Positions 58,470-64,000 of a stretch of DNA of 64,000 nt are shown here, piece by piece. Every line of letters begins with the position of its first letter. Within the stretch, counting starts at the first letter, position 1. This stretch comes from Nectonema munidae (lineage: Eukaryota; Nematomorpha; Nectonematoida; Nectonematidae): positions 1 to 64,000 of the forward strand of contig JAUIRK010000035.1 of the NCBI GenBank assembly GCA_030549495.1, given 5' to 3'. The position numbers were made by a program, and so were the translations under genes. The notes beneath the pieces are model-generated. The model saw only the letters and a program-made list of their open reading frames with translations, had not been told where the DNA came from and did not search any database.

Positions 58470-59069
58470 AGAGAGAGAGTGTGGAAGGAAAATAAGAGAG
58501 AAAAGCGAATTAAAAGGCTGGAGGAAATCACTGGTTATCTCAATTTCTCTTAAAGGGAGAAATATTATTTATCGCATTCAAGGTTGTTGAATGCTTGAGC
58601 ACGATTACCTATAAATTGCTCCTCTCTTGATCATGATCAATTTGTCCTTTAGCGTTAATCAACGACACATCTCTATTACACACCTACATACTTGCATGCA
58701 TATATTTTATTTATCATCGTTTTGCCTGAGACTCTCTGCCTTAGATCAGAGTGTAGTTTTTGTTGGCCCCCAGATTACACTAAATTTTTTAAACTGAGTT
58801 ATCAATTTTCCCTGTAAGAGTGTTAATGTGTGGATTCACTTTGGCAACAGACACCGTAGAAACTGCTGGCTCCATCTTTGCTAAGGGTTAGCTGTATAAT
58901 TCGCCTAGCTGTAGCTCAGACCATTTAGCCGCTATAGCGCAAGTATTCGAAGATAAGTGTGTTGTAAATGAATCAAATTGCCACTTAGAATTTGCCTATC
59001 GCGTAACGGTAGCACCCGCCCTGTCTCTAATTTTGTTTGTAAACAATTTCACTGAGATTTATTTTTTAG
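58470..59069. other. Intronic spacer before receptor exon 7
   Basis: No exon or repeat recognised. Slightly higher GC near 58860-59040. Confidence 0.5.
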
Positions 59070-59867
59070 AAGTCATTTGATAACTTGAACTCCGTTGCTG
59101 CTAATGTTTCCAATTCCACGAACCATCACAATCTTCATTCAGCCAATCATAACAATGGAGAAGAAGACGAAGAAGAAGAAGATAGGAAAGTTGACGTGCT
59201 CGGCGAATACTTTACTAAGGCGGAGTGCAAAAATAGTGCCTATGCTTCAAGAGAAGAAGCAGATGAAAATTATTCCGATTGTTTAAGTGAAGAGAGCAGG
59301 CTAAAGGATAGATCAGCGTCAACTTCTCTGCCGCTACACCTGAAGTGCGAGAATCAAGGCGATCCAGAGATTGATTGCATATATAACAAGATATACAACG
59401 GAATCATTCAAAACGAAAGCAGCTTCGAAGCGATCAAAAGTTTGGAAAATCAGAAGATAAACATCAAGAACTTTAGTCTGTATCTTTACCAGCGCTATGT
59501 CAGCAAGAACTACTCGAGCTACCAGGCGTACGCTCCGGTGTTGAGCAGGGGCGTGCCACCCTTCCAAGGCGACACGGCGCCGAACTACGCTTACGACGGG
59601 GATCCCTCGTGCGTCAGCAGACACAGCCCCTCCCTCATACCTCATAAGCGCGCCAACGACCATCAGAGCGAAGGCGGCAGGAACCAGGAGCGCCAGTTCT
59701 TCCCCATCTTCAAGTACCTGACTGCCTTCGACTCGCTCTACGACGAGTGTGATGAGCACGAGTGCCTCCTCAATAAAAATGGCGTCCGCTCCTCGCTCAG
59801 GCCCTCCCCCTCTCCATCTAGTCCTTCGCTACACGGCTACTGCAGTGATGTCCAAAATGAGAGTTGA
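59070..59867 (+). CDS. EcR-like nuclear receptor, exon 7: long F domain
   Basis: Entry phase 0 after ATTTTTTAG; stop TGA at 59865-59867. Residues 491-755, 265 residues beyond helix 12. It holds an acidic tract (NNGEEDEEEEDRK), a Tyr/Ser-rich middle (YQRYVSKNYSSYQAYAPVLS), then QFFPIFKYLTAFDSLYDECD and a Ser/Pro-rich end (LRPSPSPSSPSLHGYCSD). From about 59500 GC content rises well above the surroundings. EcRs of flies also have long F domains of low conservation, but I see no sequence match. One exon open for 265 codons after a correct splice phase supports it being coding. Confidence 0.85.
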   Translation, partial: KSFDNLNSVAANVSNSTNHHNLHSANHNNGEEDEEEEDRKVDVLGEYFTKAECKNSAYASREEADENYSDCLSEESRLKDRSASTSLPLHLKCENQGDPEIDCIYNKIYNGIIQNESSFEAIKSLENQKINIKNFSLYLYQRYVSKNYSSYQAYAPVLSRGVPPFQGDTAPNYAYDGDPSCVSRHSPSLIPHKRANDHQSEGGRNQERQFFPIFKYLTAFDSLYDECDEHECLLNKNGVRSSLRPSPSPSSPSLHGYCSDVQNES

Positions 59868-60424
59868 TCCGCAGACGACTCCCTTGTCACCATGAACACT
59901 TGTCCAAACTTCTCTATGTCACTCTTGATGCAATTTTCTTTCCTACTTCTCACAAGTGTAAATATTTTCTCGGTACAATAATGATAATATATAAACTGTT
60001 CAATGATTTGTAATTTTAAAGTTTATTCATATAACAAGTATGTATTCTTTTTCAGCAAACTTTTTATATACATGTGTGTGCATACCCGGTGATAAAACTT
60101 TTAATATATTTTTACATGTTTTTTGTTGATTTTTTTAAAAACCTTTATACTGTTATTCTTTATTTATATTATGATATTTTGTTTACCTTTCTTGATTCAC
60201 GATTTTTTTACTTTCACAATATCTCAGATATTTTGTTATACATGCACACACCGTCTTCTCTTGTTGCATAGCACAGACATGCAGGCGTCAACCAAACCCA
60301 CCTTATATACTTTTTTAAGTTTGTTAATCCCGAATCATTATTATTTCCTTTTTCAATCATCGATTTTACTTAAAAAGATGTGACCAAACTTTCTATCTCG
60401 CAACATGTTAGCATTTTTAAATTG

Positions 60425-60430
60425 AATAAA
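60425..60430 (+). promoter_or_regulatory. Candidate poly(A) signal of the receptor gene
   Basis: AATAAA in TTGAATAAAC, about 560 nt after the receptor stop codon. No closer canonical signal was seen. Confidence 0.35.
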
Positions 60431-60779
60431 CTTTTGTTTATTTATTTCGCATTATTCCTTACTTAACTTTTATGAGTAAATTTACTTGAGTAAACCTTTT
60501 TTTTTTATCACTTTTTCCTAAAAGCTTAAATATTTTTACAAAATTCCCTCATGAATCCACTAAATAATTGTTTGCGAATCTGATGGTGGATGGCATTTAT
60601 TTTATATGAAAATCAATCAAGCCTGTCAATTAATGCCAAATATATAAACTTCAAATTACATTTCAATTCTACTATTTTTTTCCTTAATATTGTTCCAGGT
60701 AATTTGTCCATTACAAATGTATATCTTATTTACTGAAATAATTTATTATAGAAAATCTATTCAAAACTAGCATGTAAAC

Positions 60780-61640
60780 GTTTAAATTCGGATTAAAATT
60801 GAAGAAAAAACAGTATGGATGGTGTTAAAATTAAGTATATTGAAGAGAACGTTTAGAGCACAATATTTTAAGTACATAGCAAACAAACTTTTTCTTTTCA
60901 TCTTGCAAATGTAGCAACACAGAGTTCTTTCTTTAAGTTGAAGGCGTGTATTGAGTGTCTTGAGAGAAAACATAGGACCATAAGTTTCTGATACCATAAG
61001 TTCTTTGGCTGAAAGAAAGTGACCAGATGAATTGAATTTGGCAATTACCCAGGTGTTCAATACACTCATGTCTAAATGATTGGGAAAAAGTGCGTGTGTC
61101 CACTTTCTATTAGGTTAGTATGACTTGTAGGTTCTGAACATTTTATTAGCAACATCGACTCCTACTTTGGATTCATTATAAAATAATAAGCTCTCGAATA
61201 TAGAATACATGTTTTATAACTCTTGTATTTTTATGTTGAAGTATACTTATAAGTCCAGGCCAGTTTAAAACTAGCTAAACAGAGCTTCGCGACAGGATAA
61301 AATATACACAACTTTAAATTTTTTGAAGCATATTTTGTGTAAATTATTATACTTTCATATTCGCACAATTTCAATTCTTTGAAATAGGGTGGCCTGAATA
61401 AAAGAGGAGCCATAACAGTTCAGCATAAAGAAATATCTTGGCCATGGCACCAAATGACAAGTTCATTGATGGTGAAAAATCGATCGGTGTATACTTCACA
61501 GCCGTTTGGCTTGGCAGACATTGATAACTGTCCTTTATCAAATGTTTACACACATTCAAGGCAGAGATATCCTCTAAATCAAGGTTCTTGGGCCATGGGA
61601 AAATTAATTTAGGCCAATTACTTTTCATCAAGCTTTAGAT
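60780..61640 (-). other. Unrecognised minus-strand frames
   Basis: Three frames lie close together: 61371-61631 (SNWPKLIFPWPKNLDLEDIS ... PTIDFSPSMN-like), 61231-61413 and 60782-61069 (VIAKFNSSGHFLSAKELMVS, ERTLCCYICKMKRK). Their composition is more protein-like than the surroundings. The last has a faint likeness to the start of a SET/MYND protein, which I do not trust. They could be pieces of a decayed gene or transposon. Confidence 0.2.
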
Positions 61641-62090
61641 GTTATAGAATGAATTTTTACAATTTTTTAAATACTTAGTTTTTTTATATTTAATTTGTCT
61701 TATTCTATTATAAACGAGTATGTTCATTCATGTGTATGTTGGAAGTAGAAGAAAAATTAATTTTGCGTTGTTAAAATCAAGATAGAAATAGGAAGAAATT
61801 TTCAAATAAAATAAGTTCTTTAACTTTTATATAAAAAAAAATCACTATTCTAAAAATTAAACATTTTTTTGATATATATATATATTTGATTCAAAAAAAT
61901 TGTGTTTACTTTTTTAACGAATTCAAATTTATCAGATAAATTTATTTTTAATTTTACAACCCAAAATGCAAATAAAAAAGTATAAGAATGAATTGTTAAA
62001 ATATGGTTTCATAGAAACTGTGATTACTACTACGGGAAATATCCAATACCATTTTGCTTACACAAACAAACAAAATCAATGAAGGCAAGT
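61641..62090. other. AT-rich spacer
   Basis: Contains a (TA)n run near 61877. Nothing else recognised. Confidence 0.5.
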
Positions 62091-62099
62091 AAGACGGAA

Positions 62100-63490
62100 A
62101 AGCATCGCAATAAATGTTACCCAAAGAATAAGTCTTTGGAGAATTGGCTAAGAATGAACGAGGAATTTGAAAAGCAAATAATAACTCAACACGTTTATCA
62201 AACTGAAAAATAACTTCCTATGATTTTGCATTTGATAGCCAAATTTAAAAAACCATTTATAGTATGTGAAAGTTTGATTATTCCAGCCGCAGAAATAATT
62301 TTGAAACATATTTTCAATAAAAAAACATCTTGCATCAGATACCTTTATCTGTCACAACAGTTTCTAGAAGAATAGATGATATTGTACTTAATTTAGAACA
62401 ACTATTATCAAGATTAGCTGCATCTCATTATTAATATACTTTGCAAAGTCTCTTGACATTGAGAAAAAACCGATTCTGTTAGTTTTTTTTGTTCGAAACG
62501 TACTTGGAATTTGCTTGCCAGGATCTACTCTGTGCTTTATCTTTGCCGATTCATACCAGAGATTTTTTGATATATTTCAAGAATTTCACAAATTTATTCG
62601 CTACAAAATAAATATATTAAATTGCGTAGGAGCACCAACTGAGTCAGAGCCATGACTGGCAAAAATATAGTCTTTATAACAGGTTGAAAGAAATTATCCC
62701 AACTTGTGAGTCTACACATTGTATGCTTCGTAGAGAAGCTTTAGTTACCAAAGTGATGCCTGAAAATTTTTAACTAATTCTTGAGGAAATTGTCTCAGCT
62801 CAACAGTCGAATTTTCAAAAATTTATGTGAAAATAACGATACTGATTTCAATTCACTTTTATACAGACTGATGTTAGATGGTTGAGAGTAGAAGTTTTTT
62901 ACCCAAAAATGAAGTTAAAACTTTTTTAAGGATAAGTTTGATGATGAAAATTGGGTCTACAACAAAATTAGTGTCTTTAAAGAAAAACTGGATAAATGAA
63001 TTTCAAAAACAAAAGAAGGCTAATTTTATGTTTCAGACACTTCAAAAAAATATGGTTTTAATAATTGACAGAATCTTTCAGGTCTAAAGAAACAATTTCA
63101 AAATTACTTCCCTGATGCTTCTAATCCCAGAAGAGGAAACAAATGGATTAGAAATCCATTTATCAATAAAACAAATCGCAACCTACGGGCCTTCAAGAAA
63201 ACCAACTACATAAAATTTCTAATCATTGGAATATAAAAGCTATATTTCAAGAGGAAAAAAATTCAGTAAAATTCTAGACAAATGTAAAAACTTAATATTA
63301 AGTCGTCTCTTAAATTAATAAACTACTTTTATTTCCGACATCGTTTCTCCGTGAATCAGGATTTTCACATGTGTGCTTTAAAACAAAACAAAGGAGCAGG
63401 CTTGATATCACCAATTCTCTCAGAATATGTCTATCAAAACTTTTTCCTGATTTTGATAAAATAATTGAAGGAAACAACAACAAATATATA
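62100..63490 (+). mobile_element. hAT transposase fossil
   Basis: Plus-strand pieces in order: SLENWLRMNEEFEKQIITQH, LHLIAKFKKPFIVCESLIIP, LSVTTVSRRIDDIVLNLEQL, CMLRREALVTKVMPENF, FKNLCENNDTDFNSLLY, and the dimerisation end SFLRESGFSHVCFKTKQRSR plus LDITNSLRICLSKLFPDF. The order and the final block are those of ZBED/SCAND3-type hAT transposases. Roughly ten breaks. No ends recognised, though both may lie within the AT-rich flanks. Confidence 0.72.
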
Positions 63491-63659
63491 ATTAGTATAT
63501 TTTAATATATTTTGATATTCATTTAAAAAAATAAACATGATTGTTCTACTTTTATATATTGTTTGATTTTCTTTAAATAAAATTTTTAGGACCTAAAGTT
63601 AATTTCAATAAAATTTTGACATCAGTTTGTTTTAATTTCAGGCTTCATACATTAAAAGT

Positions 63660-63900
63660 ATTAAGCCTCGTTCATGTGGTAAAATTTAACTCTATAATGT
63701 CCTGACTTCTTCGGATCAGAAATTTTTATTGGACAACCAAAAAAAACTCCTCTAGAAGTTACTAGTTGCTCATCTATTGTTATTGGGTAGAGTCTTGAAA
63801 AATATAATAGAGGTGGTCATATAGCTTTCTAATCGAGCTTATTTTGTCCATAGTGTCTTTCTTTTTTTTGTCAAAATGCAAAAAAATATGAATGAGAGTA
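63660..63900 (-). pseudogene. piggyBac transposase fragment
   Basis: The minus-strand frame has LTIDEQLVTSRGVFFG-like sequence then PIKISDPKKSGHYRVKF, matching piggyBac (vDEqLv.fRGr..f..Y.p.KP.KyG.K) including the catalytic Asp of DEQ. A less certain block, KKKDTMDKISSIRKLYDHL-like, precedes it. The N-terminal part would lie beyond the window's right edge and the C-terminal part is missing. Confidence 0.6.
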
Positions 63901-64000
63901 TATATCTCGCCAAAGCTTGCTCTCAAGAAGGGATTTCCCGAACTTGAAAACAACTCCGAAACATTTATTTTTTTATCTCTATTTTGTCCAATACTAATCA

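Larger units (their letters stand above)
52858..59069 (+). other. Receptor intron 6
   Basis: 6.2 kb holding a MITE, an internally deleted Tigger and two LINE fragments. 52858-53630 and 53916-55789 show only AT-rich DNA with no recognisable element. It ends ATTTATTTTTTAG. Confidence 0.8.

Noticed and set aside
59334-59759. 141-codon minus-strand ORF
   Set aside because: Antisense shadow of the GC-rich receptor exon 7.

Overview
The window is AT-rich nuclear DNA from an animal: genes are split by GT-AG introns, and there is a tRNA gene, a large satellite and many transposons. A diverged ecdysone-receptor-like gene places it in the Ecdysozoa. The mix of Tigger/pogo, hAT, piggyBac, Penelope and RTE elements plus tRNA-derived SINEs fits a crustacean. 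My guess is a parasitic copepod, but nothing here proves that.

Layout. 1-5904 is a minisatellite of 74-79 bp monomers. 6588-9104 is a decayed Tigger transposon, followed by a tRNA-Gly(GCC) gene at 9164-9234 and a long foldback repeat. 11168-16203 carries three exons on the + strand that join in phase to the C-terminal half of MOCS3/UBA4 (end of the E1-like domain plus rhodanese domain); no N-terminal exons were found. 16.3-24.6 kb is a transposon graveyard: piggyBac tail, SINEs, an old ~140 bp tandem repeat, a Penelope-like element with a GIY-YIG domain, and a LINE. 24890-59867 is one gene of seven exons spread over 35 kb. It encodes a predicted 755-residue NR1H/EcR-like nuclear receptor. Its introns hold hAT, Tigger, LINE, SINE and MITE copies, several nested. 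60.4-64 kb holds two unrecognised reading frames, a hAT fossil and a piggyBac fragment.

The main find is the receptor. All eight zinc-binding cysteines, EcR intron positions and the EcR ligand-domain fold signatures are kept. However, both halves of the coactivator charge clamp are replaced, the P-box reads EGCKV, and most remembered ecdysteroid-contact residues have changed. It looks like a paralogue that has left classical hormone-driven activation. The MOCS3 fragment would act in tRNA 2-thiolation (URM1) and molybdenum-cofactor sulfur transfer. No functional link between the two genes is suggested. Everything was read by eye; no alignment or database search was run.
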